A stretch of 64,000 bases of DNA from Prochlorococcus marinus str. MIT 0917 (GCF_027359575.1 NZ_CP114784.1:434001-498000); one strand, 5' to 3'. Positions 51,009-59,817 are shown, counted from the first letter of the stretch. Notes: generated by a model not told the origin, from the letters alone. A program made the numbers and translations.

Positions 51009-51215
51009 ATGAAACGCTATTGATTATTTTTCTCATCGGCTTTATTTTTGACAGCCATGAATGCACAAGCCGAAAGTTTTTGGTTGATCCTTCAAAACAG
51101 TACTTACGGAATAGAAAAAATAGAAATGAAAAACATGTCGCAATGCGAGGACCAAGGCAAGCAGTACACAAAAAGTTCGGGTATTCCTCGTTACATGTGC
51201 TTAATTGGCAAATAA
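51009..51215 (+). pseudogene. Secreted Cys-protein gene with TGA in the signal peptide
   Basis: ATG AAA CGC TAT TGA, then LFFSSALFLTAMNAQA-ESFW, EKIEMKNMSQCEDQGKQYT and YMCLIGK to TAA 51213. With codon 5 as Leu (TTA) this is a standard signal peptide and a small exported two-Cys protein of a kind I recall in picocyanobacteria. The TGA (51021-51023) breaks it after four residues. A restart at ATG 51057 would lack the signal. Confidence 0.55.
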
Positions 51216-51302
51216 GAAAAAGTATTCAAGAAATTTGCCTTAACAGATACAATTGAATAATTAGCTATCTGAAATTTTATTAGTAGACGAGTTGAACGTG
51301 TT

Positions 51303-51515
51303 TTAACAACAATCACAACCTTTTTCGCTTGTAATTGCATTTTCTTCAAAAGTATCGGCAATATCTCGAAGCATTAGTGCAATAAAAGCTGGAGGACATT
51401 GGAGCTCCTTAGCATAATTAGCGTATTGTTGAGCAGTTTCCTGCATTGCTGGAATAATGATGTTATCTATTTGAACTTCAGTGGGTGACCACTTCGTTTC
51501 ATATTTTTCAGTCAT
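51303..51515 (-). CDS. W-x-P / CP-x2-FI family (copy C)
   Basis: 70 residues. KWSPTEVQIDN, IIPAMQETAQQYANYAKELQ, CPPAFIALMLRDIADTFEEN, and a Cys end KGCDCC. Aligns with 12332, 50488 and the frameshifted copy at 12161. Function unknown. Confidence 0.65.
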   Translation of the reverse strand: MTEKYETKWSPTEVQIDNIIIPAMQETAQQYANYAKELQCPPAFIALMLRDIADTFEENAITSEKGCDCC

Positions 51516-51604
51516 AGCTTGCAGTCACCTAACAAATAAACCATAAATGTATTTTGCATGGAGTCAATGTATTAAATCCATTTACCCTTTGCTCATGCAT
51601 TTGA

Positions 51605-51790
51605 TCAAACGACACCTAATTTCATTCCTCTTTTCACCTTGGCAAGAATCTTGTCGTCTAAGTCATTGTCTGTTTGAAGAACTAGCCACTCAATTGCACT
51701 GATAATAAAAGCTTTCATTTGCTTCTTGAAAAATTTTTTCAACATCAAAAAGAGTACTGGCTTAAGTATTAAGAAAAGGAAACCAACCAT
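51605..51790 (-). CDS. Small membrane-associated protein
   Basis: 61 residues: hydrophobic, basic N-terminal half (FLFLILKPVLFLMLKKFFKK) and an amphipathic helix IISAIEWLVLQTDNDLDDK. Function unknown. Confidence 0.5.
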   Translation of the reverse strand: MVGFLFLILKPVLFLMLKKFFKKQMKAFIISAIEWLVLQTDNDLDDKILAKVKRGMKLGVV

Positions 51791-51810
51791 TAAATTCCAA
51801 TTTATTCAAT

Positions 51811-52017
51811 ATGGTTGTACCTCATATTCTCAAATATTGGTGTAACCACCCCAAAAAACTTCGCATTGCACCACAACATCGAAATAGTTCGTTGGTTAAA
51901 TTCTTAATGTCCTTAATTTTTATCATGCTTACTCCATATCACATAATTTTATTCGCAATCTTTTTAGTAGGTAGTTCTGCCTCAATTTTTCAAATTTCCA
52001 CTGCACAGCAAAGCTGA
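51811..52017 (+). CDS. Small membrane protein
   Basis: 68 residues as read from ATG 51811, but the start may be MSLIF at 51907 (36 residues). The C-terminal helix is SLIFIMLTPYHIILFAIFLV. Its stop TGA overlaps the next ATG (TGATG-type). Function unknown. Confidence 0.4.
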   Translation: MVVPHILKYWCNHPKKLRIAPQHRNSSLVKFLMSLIFIMLTPYHIILFAIFLVGSSASIFQISTAQQS

Positions 52018-52106
52018 TGACATCATTTTTCATAATTGCTATGGCTGGTTATTTCTATTTGATGGCCTGCTTATGGAGAGATTTAAGAAGAACCAAAACA
52101 AGTTGA
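52017..52106 (+). CDS. 29-residue membrane peptide
   Basis: MTSFFIIAMAGYFYLMACLW then RDLRRTKTS. One helix and a basic tail; start overlaps the preceding stop by one base. Confidence 0.4.
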   Translation: MTSFFIIAMAGYFYLMACLWRDLRRTKTS

Positions 52107-52193
52107 AATTCACTTAATATTTTAATTTTCAAAATTGCTTGGTAACTTCAAAGAATACTCAAACAAAATCTTCTTCATTATCTAGCAAAACGC

Positions 52194-52346
52194 ATGAATA
52201 GCATTACAAGATTTTCAACTATTGGTATACCCGTGATATTTGGGATGGGAATTGCCTGGATCGGTAATAGAATTATTAAAAATGAAAAAAGTCTCAAAGA
52301 TCGTGAATTAGAACTTAAGCTTCAACTAAATAACAAATTCGATTGA
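52194..52346 (+). CDS. 50-residue membrane-anchored peptide
   Basis: MNSITRFSTIGIPVIFGMGI and AWIGNRIIKNEKS, with a charged helical tail (LKDRELELKLQL). 27 bases before the HAD gene on the same strand. Function unknown. Confidence 0.5.
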   Translation: MNSITRFSTIGIPVIFGMGIAWIGNRIIKNEKSLKDRELELKLQLNNKFD

Positions 52347-52373
52347 ACATTTTTGATTAGAAAAACCTCAATA

Positions 52374-53171
52374 ATGAATAATATTGGCCTAATTTTATTT
52401 GATATCGATGGGGTTATTCGTGACGTAACCAACAGCTATCGATTAGCTATCCAAGAAACTGTACATATTTTTTGTGGGTGGAGACCCTCGATAGAAGATA
52501 TTGATTCTATAAAAAGTGAAGGCTGCTGGAACAATGATTGGGATTTGAGCCTAGAAATGATCAATAGACATGTACAAAAAAACAATCTTTCTTTTTCAGC
52601 TCCGTCTAGAAAAGTATTAATTGAATGCTTTGAAAACTTTTATTTTGGTGGAGATCCAAACCATGACTCTAGTGAATGGTCAGGTTTTATTAAAGATGAA
52701 ACATTATTAGTAAATCAAACACTTTTTGATGAATTAACCCAGCGAAGAATTGGTTGGGGTTTCGTAAGTGGAGCTGAACTACCATCAGCGAAATTCGTCT
52801 TAGAGCAGAGGCTCGGCTTAGCCTCTGCTCCCTTGATTGCAATGGGTGAAGCGCCTGAAAAACCTGATCCAACAGGATTTATTTCACTATCTTCTAAACT
52901 TTCAAAAAAACCTTTAGGCTTCTCAAACCCTCCAATTGCATATATTGGAGATACTGTTGCAGATGTTAAAACAATTATAAATGCTCGAATTAAAATCCCT
53001 GATCAGAAATTTATCAGTCTCGCTATTGCCCCCCCACATTTACATGTAGCTTCAAGTAAGGAGAAACGACTCAGATATGAATCAGAGTTGAGAAAAGCAG
53101 GTGCAGACTTGATTATTAAATCGATGGGCAATTTAAGAAATGAAATTCTAAATTTGTTCATAAACCAATAG
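52374..53171 (+). CDS. HAD-superfamily hydrolase
   Basis: 265 residues from ATG 52374; a TTG at 52353 would add seven. ILFDIDGVIRDVT is HAD motif I (D-x-D); WGFVSGAELPSAKFVL and the end YIGDTVADVKTII (motif IV, GDTxxD) complete it. It resembles the TIGR01548 cyanobacterial/plant HAD group, some of which sit near histidine-pathway enzymes. An 11-base inverted repeat lies inside the coding sequence at 52803-52830. Substrate unknown. Confidence 0.85.
   Translation: MNNIGLILFDIDGVIRDVTNSYRLAIQETVHIFCGWRPSIEDIDSIKSEGCWNNDWDLSLEMINRHVQKNNLSFSAPSRKVLIECFENFYFGGDPNHDSSEWSGFIKDETLLVNQTLFDELTQRRIGWGFVSGAELPSAKFVLEQRLGLASAPLIAMGEAPEKPDPTGFISLSSKLSKKPLGFSNPPIAYIGDTVADVKTIINARIKIPDQKFISLAIAPPHLHVASSKEKRLRYESELRKAGADLIIKSMGNLRNEILNLFINQ
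52803..52830. repeat. 11-base perfect inverted repeat inside the HAD gene
   Basis: gagcagaggct-cggctt-agcctctgctc. It is GC-richer than the surrounding DNA and encodes part of a Leu/Ala segment (LEQRLGLASAPL). Confidence 0.7.
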
Positions 53172-53327
53172 ATAAGTCAATAATGTAATTTTTTATTCCT
53201 CGAATTATTCAGTTTGCCAAAAAAAATCTATATAAGATAATTTCTTAAATTGAATTTGTTAAAAAGGTGCTTAAAACAATTAATTAATTATGCTTTATCA
53301 GTCTTTAGCTCGTAACTGCAAAAGGAA

Positions 53328-53612
53328 TCAAGCTGAAACTGCTTCAGCATTAATCACATCATCGCCAGACATGTTTACGTCATCATCATTTGATTTCTTA
53401 ATTTTAAAAATATAGTAAGCAGCTCCGCCTGCGACTGTTGTGGAGACAATTAATCCAGAAAAAAGTGTAAGTGCAACAAGGCCACCTATCAGGCCACCTT
53501 TCAAACGAAGAAGGTTTGATTTAATTAAAAGAAGTAGAAGTAATGTTGAAGTTGCTTTTAACGAAGCGATTCTTAAAGCTGTTAAAGGCCAAAAAGGATT
53601 AAAGAAAAACAT
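53328..53612 (-). CDS. Membrane protein of unknown function
   Basis: 94 residues: basic/hydrophobic N-terminal part, one strong helix (GGLIGGLVALTLFSGLIVST) with AGGAAYYIFKIKK, and an acidic tail DDDVNMSGDDV. Function unknown. Confidence 0.5.
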   Translation of the reverse strand: MFFFNPFWPLTALRIASLKATSTLLLLLLIKSNLLRLKGGLIGGLVALTLFSGLIVSTTVAGGAAYYIFKIKKSNDDDVNMSGDDVINAEAVSA

Positions 53613-53668
53613 TTTAAAATTTCTTTCTTCAAATGTAGAGGTTTTTTTGACTTATTGAGGGGAAAAAG

Positions 53669-53851
53669 CTAGAAAATGGTGAAATTCCTTGTGGTTACTT
53701 GGGGCGTCACAAAGTCTTGTACAACTTCTTCACTAATACATTCAGTTGGATATGAGATCACATTCTTTGCTGAGAATCCTGCACAAATGGCAATTACCCC
53801 AATCACAAAAATCCATTTTGATCTTTCACTTGAAATAAGTCTTTTAATCAT
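53669..53851 (-). CDS. Small membrane-anchored protein
   Basis: 60 residues: MIKRLISSERSKWIFVIGVI and AICAGFSAKNV, then SYPTECISEEVVQDFVTP. A signal-anchor plus short periplasmic tail. The opposite-strand frame here lacks this organisation. Confidence 0.45.
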   Translation of the reverse strand: MIKRLISSERSKWIFVIGVIAICAGFSAKNVISYPTECISEEVVQDFVTPQVTTRNFTIF

Positions 53852-54054
53852 TTACGAAAAACCCATTTATTTTTTATTCTGTCAAATAGTCTGAGAATTG
53901 GGTCAAAAAGATATTGATCGAGAGTTTTATCAGCATTTTGCGAAGTCATTACCCAATAAATAAAAGACCATACAGAGAAGAGTTAGGTTTTTCGGCCAAA
54001 AGTTTTCTGAAAAATTCGAATCAGAGTTGAGTTCATTTTCTTTTCTCATTTTTT

Positions 54055-54324
54055 TCAACGTATAAGTTCTGGATGATCTTTTTCAATTTTCCTAAGTATC
54101 AAAACCACACCCACAAGACTCAACCGTCCAATAACAAGAGCAACTTGGATAAAGGTTTTTATTAAAGGATCTAAAACCGCAAAACAATTCATTATCTCAA
54201 AAACTGCCGCTGCAATTAAATCAATAATCTTGAAAATGAGACTGGAGAAATCAAGAACATATCTTCTTACTGATTTACTTGTTGCTTTTGTCTTAGTATT
54301 AGCTTGAATATGTATATATTCAAT
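54055..54324 (-). CDS. Membrane protein with ATT as first possible start
   Basis: The frame reads VRRYVLDFSSLIFKIIDLIA, AVFEIMNCFAVLDPLIKTF, IQVALVIGRLSLVGVVLILR, KIEKDHPELIR: about 89 residues, two helices. After the upstream stop there is no ATG, GTG or TTG before the first helix; ATT 54324 is the only plausible initiator. An internal ATG would lose half the protein. Confidence 0.4.
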   Translation of the reverse strand: MEYIHIQANTKTKATSKSVRRYVLDFSSLIFKIIDLIAAAVFEIMNCFAVLDPLIKTFIQVALVIGRLSLVGVVLILRKIEKDHPELIR

Positions 54325-54506
54325 TTAATTATTTTTCGAATGTGCGGTCAGCGTCCAAATATTCGACTAGTCCGTCCTCGGGTGTTCTCTGTTAAACAAC
54401 AAACCCTGTTTCAATCACTGGTAAGTTTCTTTAAAAAATATTAGTTGTTGTATTAGGAAGATTTTAATAATATTGCTAATTTCTTATTAGCTACAAATTA
54501 ATTTAA

Positions 54507-55103
54507 TTGACCTTCAGAGCATTATTGTTATTAGTACATCTACAAGCAGTTCTCATCCCTATACTTATTGGAATTAAGTCCATAAATAGATTCAAGCAAA
54601 TTAGATTTCCTCTGTTACCGCCTCTTGCCTTTATCTCATTAGGTCTTGCCTCAATGTTTGAGATGTTCGATCATACGACTACGGATTGGATATATGTAGA
54701 TCACTCATCAATATATAATTGGCTGTTTTATTCATTTCTTTCTATTGGTTTATCGTTCTTTACTATTTCAGTAGCTAAAAAGAAGTCGATGATAACTAGC
54801 AATATTTTATTAATTATTGCCGCGGTTTTTTCCTATTGGTTTCTAGGCAAGTCAACAACTCTTTTAATTCAAGTATTAATAAGTATTCTACTTATATCGC
54901 AATGGTGGAACCGATTTAAAGATTGGGTCTTCTTTGTTTATCCAATCACCGGAGTAATATTCACAACATTTTTTGGGATTCTTCTTTCAAATTCAGGTGA
55001 ACAAATATGGCATGTATTGATAGGTCCATCTGGAACGATGAGTGTTTTAGCTTTTTACTCAGTTTTAAAGAGATCAAGAAAAAAAGAAATAATTTCTGCT
55101 TAA
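54507..55103 (+). CDS. Six-helix membrane protein, possibly CREST-like
   Basis: 198 residues from TTG. About six hydrophobic helices. Polar residues inside helices, SMFEMFDHTTTDWIYVDHSS and GEQIWHVLIGPSG, recall the metal-binding Asp/His pattern of the CREST superfamily (alkaline ceramidases, PAQR), but this is only a resemblance. Function unknown. Confidence 0.6.
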   Translation: MTFRALLLLVHLQAVLIPILIGIKSINRFKQIRFPLLPPLAFISLGLASMFEMFDHTTTDWIYVDHSSIYNWLFYSFLSIGLSFFTISVAKKKSMITSNILLIIAAVFSYWFLGKSTTLLIQVLISILLISQWWNRFKDWVFFVYPITGVIFTTFFGILLSNSGEQIWHVLIGPSGTMSVLAFYSVLKRSRKKEIISA

Positions 55104-55213
55104 TAAGATATTGATCAACATCAAGATCCCTATGATTTATTAAAATTAGATTTGCAGTTATCTACTTACATAATATGATTTATCCAGTAACTTTAATTAG
55201 TGTTTAAAAGCTA

Positions 55214-55378
55214 ATGAGTCTGAGTTCTCATAGGCAACACAAAATTTATATTGCTGCAACGATGGAGTATGGACTTGGTTCTGAAGATCCAGAAGAATTG
55301 GCCCTTTATGAAAGGATCAAGAAAGAAATAGAAAAAGGCTGCAAAAACAGAAATAGGGGCATTCAAAGAACTGATTAG
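55214..55378 (+). CDS. Small acidic/basic hypothetical protein
   Basis: 54 residues: HRQHKIYIAATMEYGLGSED, EELALYERIKKEIEKGC. It lies just before the tRNA gene. Function unknown. Confidence 0.45.
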   Translation: MSLSSHRQHKIYIAATMEYGLGSEDPEELALYERIKKEIEKGCKNRNRGIQRTD

Positions 55379-55443
55379 ACTCTCATTTCAGAAAGTGTCT
55401 AAAGATAGTGGTAGGCCATTTAACTTCGCTAACTTAAAGATCT

Positions 55444-55515
55444 GCGGGTGTAGTTCAGTGGTAGAACGTCAGCTTCCCAAGCTGAATGTCGCCAGTTCGA
55501 GTCTGGTCATCCGCT
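55444..55515 (+). tRNA. tRNA-Gly (anticodon CCC)
   Basis: 72 bases. Acceptor gcgggtg pairs with catccgc; D arm gttc...gaac; anticodon stem tcagc/gctga with loop ttcccaa (anticodon CCC); T arm gccag-ttcgagt-ctggt. CCA is not encoded. tRNA genes often mark island boundaries, but no repeat of its 3' end was found nearby. Confidence 0.92.
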
Positions 55516-55622
55516 TAAAAGAAAACCGAAACTAAATTCTAATTGTGTGGTGTAACTCACAACAGCAAGTTCAGTCCACAGACAACAATTGATATCGACA
55601 TAATTTGAATTTAGAGATTTTC

Positions 55623-55967
55623 ATGGATAATCCCTCTAAGGAACAAATTCTTGCAGCATCCAGTGGATGGGTAGCTACAACATTAAATTTCCTTCCTGGC
55701 TTAGGTGCTGGATACCTTTACCAACGTCGCTGGATTCCTTACTTTGTAACTGGAGGTGCAGCTACAGCTTGGTTCGTTCTAGGAGCCATATTAAATGGTG
55801 ATACAGAACCAACAAAAGCCGATCAATTTATTGGAATAGGAGGCTTATTTTTGATCTCAATCTCAACAATGGTTGAGGCTAAAATTGCTCATAAGAAAGC
55901 AATGTTAGCCGTAGAAGAACAGCTTCAGGCAAAGACTCCAAAGAAAAAAGGAGGTCTTTTTAGATAA
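55623..55967 (+). CDS. Conserved cyanobacterial membrane protein
   Basis: 114 residues from ATG 55623 (MDNPSKEQILAASSGWVATT); TTG at 55605 is less likely. Two helices with LPGLGAGYLYQRRW and YFVTGGAATAWFVLGAIL, then a coiled tail ending KKKGGLFR. The PGLGxGY(L)YxRR turn is typical of TM2-like small membrane proteins. Function unknown. Confidence 0.7.
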   Translation: MDNPSKEQILAASSGWVATTLNFLPGLGAGYLYQRRWIPYFVTGGAATAWFVLGAILNGDTEPTKADQFIGIGGLFLISISTMVEAKIAHKKAMLAVEEQLQAKTPKKKGGLFR

Positions 55968-56108
55968 TCAGCCATTGAGAAAATCAATAGTGACGACAGT
56001 AAAAAATCATAATTGTGTTAGAAGAGGTTGAAGATATGATTAATGAGACAGAATTTTATATAAAAAGATGCAATGCTCTTCTTGCCTCCTAATCATCTGA
56101 TCAAATAA

Positions 56109-56393
56109 GTGGCTCTTGAAACGACAGTATTCAGCTTTAAGATTTCTGTTCCGTTTGAGCAATGGGCAGCGGTCTATGACATTGAAGAAAACAAACAACT
56201 TATGAAAGAAGAAAAAGTTGTTTGTATTTATAGAGAGAGAAAAAAAGAGGATCCAAGTAGTGCCGTTGTTATAGAGCAAGCTGAAGAAGGTAAATCAATC
56301 GCAATGTTTTCCAATCCTGAAGTAAGAACTCTAATTGAGGACGCTGGAGACATCTATGATTCAACCGTCATCACTAGTTACTTAAAAAGTTAA
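56109..56393 (+). CDS. DUF3764-like small protein (copy 3)
   Basis: 94 residues from GTG. VFSFKISVPFEQWAAVYDIE matches VFTFKVESTFDEWAAIFDSK of 10087. The end DAGDIYDSTVIT matches 26257. It lies eight bases before the lipoprotein gene 56401. Function unknown. Confidence 0.65.
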   Translation: MALETTVFSFKISVPFEQWAAVYDIEENKQLMKEEKVVCIYRERKKEDPSSAVVIEQAEEGKSIAMFSNPEVRTLIEDAGDIYDSTVITSYLKS

Positions 56394-56400
56394 TTAAAAG

Positions 56401-56652
56401 ATGAAACACTTTCTTTCTCTTGTTGTATTTGCTGTATTTATAAGTGGCTGTACCAAGAACACATCTCGAGTCAGCTCCTTAAAACCAAATGTAATCTCTG
56501 AGACTCAAAGACAAAGAGATCTTTGCCTAGATTGGTATGCTTACAGAATTGAAACTGCTAAAGCAATTTCAGACCTAAATCTCAAAACAGAAAAAGAGTC
56601 GGATTTAATGATTTATTGTGAGTTCTTTAAAAATGTAGCTGATACGAATTAA
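56401..56652 (+). CDS. Lipoprotein-type two-Cys protein (2-Cys family)
   Basis: 83 residues. MKHFLSLVVFAVFISGC ends in a lipobox (ISGC), so it is probably a lipoprotein. Mature part DLCLDWYAYRIETAKAISDL-NLKTEKES-DLMIYC fits the 2-Cys family. Function unknown. Confidence 0.7.
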   Translation: MKHFLSLVVFAVFISGCTKNTSRVSSLKPNVISETQRQRDLCLDWYAYRIETAKAISDLNLKTEKESDLMIYCEFFKNVADTN

Positions 56653-56864
56653 CTTTTTACATAGAATTGAATTAGCCCTGTAGTTTTATCTCTCGAAACT
56701 TTCTCAACGATACACAGCTTAATCAAAAATTTTTACTCTCCATTTTTTAGACTTTTCGCCTAGTTCAAAACAAAATTTAAGAACATTACAGCTTCAAATC
56801 TATGCTAGAAATATAAATGAAAGAATCATCAAATTAAAGACTTAACCAACTACAAAAAATCTAA

Positions 56865-58559
56865 ATGAGCAGTACTAAAGCTATTCAGACTACTAGAACT
56901 TTCTCTGAGTTTGCAAAACAAGCTGACTACTCATTCATGGATTCTCTCGCCCCTGATCCACAAGCAACGGATGATGGTGACGACCACCTAACAAGAGAAG
57001 TCTTTTCTGGTCACTATGTACCTGTCACTCCAACAGCAATTCCAAAACCAGAATATGTCGCTCACAGTAAAAAATTATTTAACGAGTTAGGCTTGAGTCA
57101 GGAACTAGCTCTAGATGAACTTTTTCGTCGTCTATTCTCCGGCGACATAAGTGTTGCAACAGAACCGATGCGACCAGTTGGCTGGGCTACCGGTTACGCA
57201 CTATCTATCTATGGAACTGAATATACTCAGCAGTGCCCATTCGGGACAGGTAACGGGTATGGGGATGGGAGAGCTATTTCAGTATTTGAAGGTCTCTTTA
57301 ATGGCAAAAGATGGGAGATGCAACTTAAAGGAGGAGGGCCAACACCATACTGCAGAGGAGCAGATGGACGAGCAGTGCTTCGTTCAAGTGTTCGTGAGTT
57401 TTTAGCGCAGGAATATATGCAGTCACTCGGAGTACCAACATCACGCTCTCTCACACTGTATGTCTCTAAATCTGAAACAGTCCGCAGGCCTTGGTATACA
57501 AAAGACTCCAATTCAATCGATCCAGACATATTGGTAGAAACACCAGCTGCAATCTCAACAAGAGTCGCACCATCATTTTTACGGGTAGGTCAGATAGAAC
57601 TCTTTGCACGTAGAGTACGAAACAATGAGCATCAAGATGCAATGAAAGAGCTCGAGATGATTGTGAAGCACTTAATCGTAAGAAATTACAAGGAAGAAAT
57701 TGACCCGACCCTTAGCTTTAGCAATCAAGTCGTCGAGCTCGCAAGGTCATTCCGAGAACGACTAACATCATTAGTAGCTAATTGGATACGGATTGGCTAC
57801 TGCCAAGGCAATTTCAACAGTGACAACTGTGCTGCAGGAGGTTTCACTCTCGACTACGGTCCATTTGGATTTTGCGAACTCTTCGATCCCAGATTCCAAC
57901 CTTGGACAGGAGGTGGTGAACATTTTGCATTCTTTAACCAACAAGTTGCTGCCGCAGCAAATTATCAAATGTTTTGGGGGGCGATTCGACCTCTGGTTAC
58001 CGGCAACGCAAAGGCACTTGACAGGCTAGATAACATTCGCGATGGATTTACTACAGTAATGAATCAGAAAATGGAGAACATGTGGACAAAGAAACTAGGC
58101 CTAGGCACGTATGACGCACCACTAGTAAATGAAATGCTACAGCTCATGGTTCACACAAAGGTCGACTACACAATCTTTTTCCGAAAACTTTCAAGTATTC
58201 CAAAAACACTTAAAGATTTAAAAGATAGTTTCTATTTACCAATTTCAGAAGAGATTGAGACCAAATGGATTAATTGGCTAAAAAGCTGGCGGAAGCACGT
58301 AATTAAGAGCGGTGATCAAAATGAAATATCAGCAAAAATGAAACGCATTAACCCAAAATACACATGGCGGGAATGGCTGATCACACCTGGATACGAAATA
58401 GCAGAGAAAGGCGACTATGGTCTCATTAAGGAACTACAAGCTGTTTTAGACAAACCATACGAGGAACAATCATTAGAGGTACAGAAAAAATATGACAGAC
58501 TCAAGCCCAAGAAATACTTTGGAGCCGGTGGGGTTTCCCATTACAGCTGTTCCTCATGA
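56865..58559 (+). CDS. selO: SelO-family protein adenylyltransferase (YdiU/UPF0061)
   Basis: 564 residues. [60 protein letters not shown] and [20 protein letters not shown] are the SelO pseudokinase-fold motifs; NSDN and DYG supply the metal-binding residues. SelO proteins transfer AMP to Ser/Thr/Tyr of target proteins, linked to redox stress. The C-terminus [12 protein letters not shown] matches the conserved Cys end that carries Sec in animals. CQGNFNSDN in place of the usual HGVMNTDN marks a divergent branch. Base composition looks less AT-rich than most neighbours. Confidence 0.93.
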   Translation: MSSTKAIQTTRTFSEFAKQADYSFMDSLAPDPQATDDGDDHLTREVFSGHYVPVTPTAIPKPEYVAHSKKLFNELGLSQELALDELFRRLFSGDISVATEPMRPVGWATGYALSIYGTEYTQQCPFGTGNGYGDGRAISVFEGLFNGKRWEMQLKGGGPTPYCRGADGRAVLRSSVREFLAQEYMQSLGVPTSRSLTLYVSKSETVRRPWYTKDSNSIDPDILVETPAAISTRVAPSFLRVGQIELFARRVRNNEHQDAMKELEMIVKHLIVRNYKEEIDPTLSFSNQVVELARSFRERLTSLVANWIRIGYCQGNFNSDNCAAGGFTLDYGPFGFCELFDPRFQPWTGGGEHFAFFNQQVAAAANYQMFWGAIRPLVTGNAKALDRLDNIRDGFTTVMNQKMENMWTKKLGLGTYDAPLVNEMLQLMVHTKVDYTIFFRKLSSIPKTLKDLKDSFYLPISEEIETKWINWLKSWRKHVIKSGDQNEISAKMKRINPKYTWREWLITPGYEIAEKGDYGLIKELQAVLDKPYEEQSLEVQKKYDRLKPKKYFGAGGVSHYSCSS

Positions 58560-58746
58560 ATCAACACCAGAATTTAAAATCCACTTCGCTAGGGCTATAT
58601 AATTTAAAAACAAAGTTTAATTATCTTCAATAGGAACAACAAACATAAAAAGATTCTTTGGATGACTTTTTTATATAGGTAACCGAACCAATCATTGTCT
58701 CGTTAAGTAAATAATTGACACATGATTGAAAGGTTGAATTAAAAAC

Positions 58747-58875
58747 ATGCCTGAAGATACAAAATCTAAAATCAGAATATTTCTTCCATTTAGTTGGTTC
58801 ATTCCCGCTCTCATTTCTTTTGGAGTGATTAATTTCCACCAACTTTCTGCGGGCATCCCACCCATATCCATTTAG
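58747..58875 (+). CDS. Small membrane peptide
   Basis: 42 residues: MPEDTKSKIRIFLPFSWFIP and ALISFGVINFHQLSAGIPP. One helix. It precedes the LWG peptide by four bases. A frame on the other strand overlaps it but lacks organisation. Confidence 0.45.
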   Translation: MPEDTKSKIRIFLPFSWFIPALISFGVINFHQLSAGIPPISI

Positions 58876-58879
58876 AACT

Positions 58880-59014
58880 ATGTCATCCCATATTCCTGAA
58901 TTCTACGAAACAATAGTTGAAGCTTCTGATAGAGGAGAGTTGTGGGGGATAGATCGATTTTCAAATAACATTAATAATCTTGAAATCAACTTTGATCCTT
59001 CTCTTAATAAATAA
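58880..59014 (+). CDS. 44-residue protein, LWG family (copy 2)
   Basis: MSSHIPEFYETIVEASDRGE then LWGIDRFSNNINNLEINFDP. The first half aligns with the peptide at 9706; the second half is extra. It follows a membrane peptide by four bases, the mirror of the 9706/9789 pair, where the LWG gene comes first. Function unknown. Confidence 0.5.
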   Translation: MSSHIPEFYETIVEASDRGELWGIDRFSNNINNLEINFDPSLNK

Positions 59015-59288
59015 TTCATAACCTCGTTAAAACAAATCCTCTAAACCATGAAGATAGAGAATTACTTTCTGAATTAATATCTACCTTTGACCTTAGAACT
59101 TAAGCCATCATTGGATAAAATGTAGATGGAATATTTATGTTCTAATGATTTATTGACTGAATATAATGAAGATCTATAAATGAATTAACACTTTCAATAT
59201 AATATTATTGGATCTAGAAATTTTATTTTTTCAATTCGATAGGAATTTAAAAATTTATTGAACACCCGGTAGTTAAGAAAGGAAAAAC

Positions 59289-59534
59289 TCAACTATTAAT
59301 TTTTTGCCAAATAATTTCAGCATCTCTGAAAAGGTAAATAGCTTCTTTCCTGCCAACGGCTCTTTCAGCATCATTCATCAACTTAATATACCTCTCTCTC
59401 AAAGCCTGCTTTTCCATGACAACTTTGGTAAACATATGAAAGTTTTCATGTCGATCTTCAACTTTGCTTTTGGCTACATTCTTTATAAAGCCATGCGGGT
59501 ATCTAGCTTTTACCCGAACGTTGTGCCTACTCAT
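59289..59534 (-). CDS. Basic helical hypothetical protein
   Basis: 81 residues: RVKARYPHGFIKNVAKSKVE, then ALRERYIKLMNDAERAVGRK and IYLFRDAEIIWQK. Soluble; could bind nucleic acid, by charge only. Confidence 0.5.
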   Translation of the reverse strand: MSRHNVRVKARYPHGFIKNVAKSKVEDRHENFHMFTKVVMEKQALRERYIKLMNDAERAVGRKEAIYLFRDAEIIWQKINS

Positions 59535-59613
59535 TCAACAAAATCTTGGTTACTGATTTATCACTCAAACATTCTGAAAAGGGAGATTATCAACCGCGTG
59601 TAGGGTTAACCTC

Positions 59614-59817
59614 CTATTTTTTATTCGATGCGGAAGATTTGCCTACTTCAATTCCATAGTCTTTCGCGAGTTGAATTAACTCTTGGACTGACAAGTCAAC
59701 TAAGTAACTTCGGATACATTGATAAGCATTAAAGCTCTCAATACTTTTTCTCTCATTGAACATTACACGAGAGATTCTTAGAGCTAAGGCTTCTTTAGTG
59801 AAGAGTGTACAAAACAA
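59614..59817 (-). CDS. Small SAP/Rho-N-like helical protein
   Basis: 67 residues as read; the start may be MFNERKS at 59763. LVDLSVQELIQLAKDYGIEVGKS is a two-helix hairpin like SAP or Rho N-terminal motifs (L-x2-L-x2-LAKxxGIxV). Nucleic-acid binding is inferred. Confidence 0.45.
   Translation of the reverse strand: MFCTLFTKEALALRISRVMFNERKSIESFNAYQCIRSYLVDLSVQELIQLAKDYGIEVGKSSASNKK

Noticed and set aside
50996-51256. 86-codon plus-strand frame
   Set aside because: Runs out of phase over the broken secreted gene at 51009, which has signal-peptide and two-Cys logic.
51291-51300. gagttgaacgt string like the riboswitch 5' strand
   Set aside because: No GGAACG partner or hairpin follows; probably a chance match or a short fragment of the 50.05 kb leader.
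55444-55515. tRNA-Gly as an island attachment site
   Set aside because: No repeat of the tRNA 3' end and no integrase found in the window.
58627-58842. 71-codon minus-strand frame
   Set aside because: Antisense to the membrane peptide at 58747 and lacks domain or helix pattern.
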